Below are positions 13,275 to 13,466 of a stretch of 13,466 nucleotides of DNA, in pieces. Positions within the stretch are counted from its first letter, which is position 1. Every line of letters begins with the position of its first letter. The translations under genes and the position numbers were made by a program. The DNA is from a bacterium (GTDB taxonomy: Bacteria; Planctomycetota; J058; JAJDCP01). The notes under the pieces are model-generated. The model had not been told where the DNA came from and ran no database searches. It saw only the letters and a list, made by a program, of their open reading frames with translations. The DNA is taken from NCBI GenBank assembly GCA_030428695.1, contig JAUIEM010000279.1:1-13466 (forward strand), given 5' to 3'.

Positions 13275-13466
13275 CGCGAAACACACCCGATGTCGGATAT
13301 TTTGCTTCAGGCTCGAATGTTGCGAATGTCGATATGTTGATGATCGAGCCGCCGCCCTGCGACTGCATGAATTTCGTCACCAGCCGGGCAGGCCGGATAA
13401 CGTTCAGCAGGTATACTTCCATCCCGGTGTGCCAATCTTCGTCGGAGATATCCAGCACCGGGCCTT
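13264..13466 (-). CDS. SDR-family oxidoreductase, internal fragment (cut at both ends)
   Basis: NAD(P)-dependent short-chain dehydrogenase/reductase fragment entering from the window end. Reading from 13464 down it gives GPVLDISDEDWHTGMEVYL, LNVIRPARLVTKFMQSQGGG, SIINISTFATFEPEAKYPTS, GVFRAGLA. NVIRPARLVTKFM and GGGSIINIS are the classic central SDR helix and catalytic-Ser strand; the Tyr of KYP is not followed by the usual YxxxK, as in some SDR subfamilies. The match ends at GLA, where the inverted repeat begins and the frame continues into unrelated sequence. The gene start lies beyond the window. Confidence 0.75.

Noticed and set aside
12707..13466. A 253-codon plus-strand fusion protein beginning with MurJ
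   Set aside because: Open only by chance; after ~13099 the frame is antisense to two other gene fragments.
1..13466. CRISPR array, tRNA gene, insertion sequence
   Set aside because: No regularly spaced repeats, no cloverleaf with a T-loop motif, and no transposase or terminal inverted repeats were found by eye.

Overview
The window looks like the packaging and head module of a tailed double-stranded DNA phage or prophage. It is very GC-rich, and the coding strand is crowded with GC-ending codons, so the host is probably a GC-rich bacterium; the host cannot be named from the phage part. The last ~0.8-0.9 kb do not fit the phage. They are short pieces of unrelated bacterial housekeeping genes joined end to end, which points to a chimeric contig end.

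Layout. (1) 50-2389, plus strand: D12-class DNA adenine methylase, ParB-like protein, terminase small subunit. (2) 2390-2906: a 517-bp region without a credible gene. It holds a 28-bp site built like a Xer/dif recombination core (11-bp arm, 6-bp spacer, 11-bp arm). (3) 2907-4423, minus strand: a three-gene cassette, read from 4423 downward. It encodes a stand-alone recombinase core-binding domain, an 85-aa unknown protein, and a complete XerC/D-type tyrosine recombinase. (4) 4567-6683, plus: terminase large subunit and an overlapping 158-aa unknown. (5) 6760-7614, minus: a phage-borne amidoligase (COOH-NH2 ligase). (6) 7808-12642, plus: a DUF7768/deoxyribosyltransferase-like protein, portal, 49-aa DUF2292-like protein, a strong terminator hairpin, Mu gpF-like head morphogenesis protein, a prohead protease-scaffold fusion with a nested scaffold start, and the first part of the major capsid protein. 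(7) About 12592-13466: the chimeric tail, with the 5' end of murJ (plus), an amino-acid ABC permease fragment (minus) and an SDR oxidoreductase fragment (minus).

How the parts fit. The plus-strand genes are the usual order methylase/ParB - TerS - TerL - portal - gpF - protease - capsid, joined by ATGA, GTGA or TGATG overlaps. Two inverted cassettes, the recombinase operon and the amidoligase, interrupt it. Upstream of both cassettes, and nowhere else that I noticed, is the same bipartite element: 15 identical bases, 9 variable bases, 8 identical bases. The cassettes therefore look like moron-type modules under shared phage control, separate from the structural operon. The Xer-like recombinase, its orphan core-binding-domain partner and the nearby dif-like site together suggest a self-contained site-specific recombination system. 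It could serve dimer resolution, circularisation or integration. This is the most interesting candidate system in the window.
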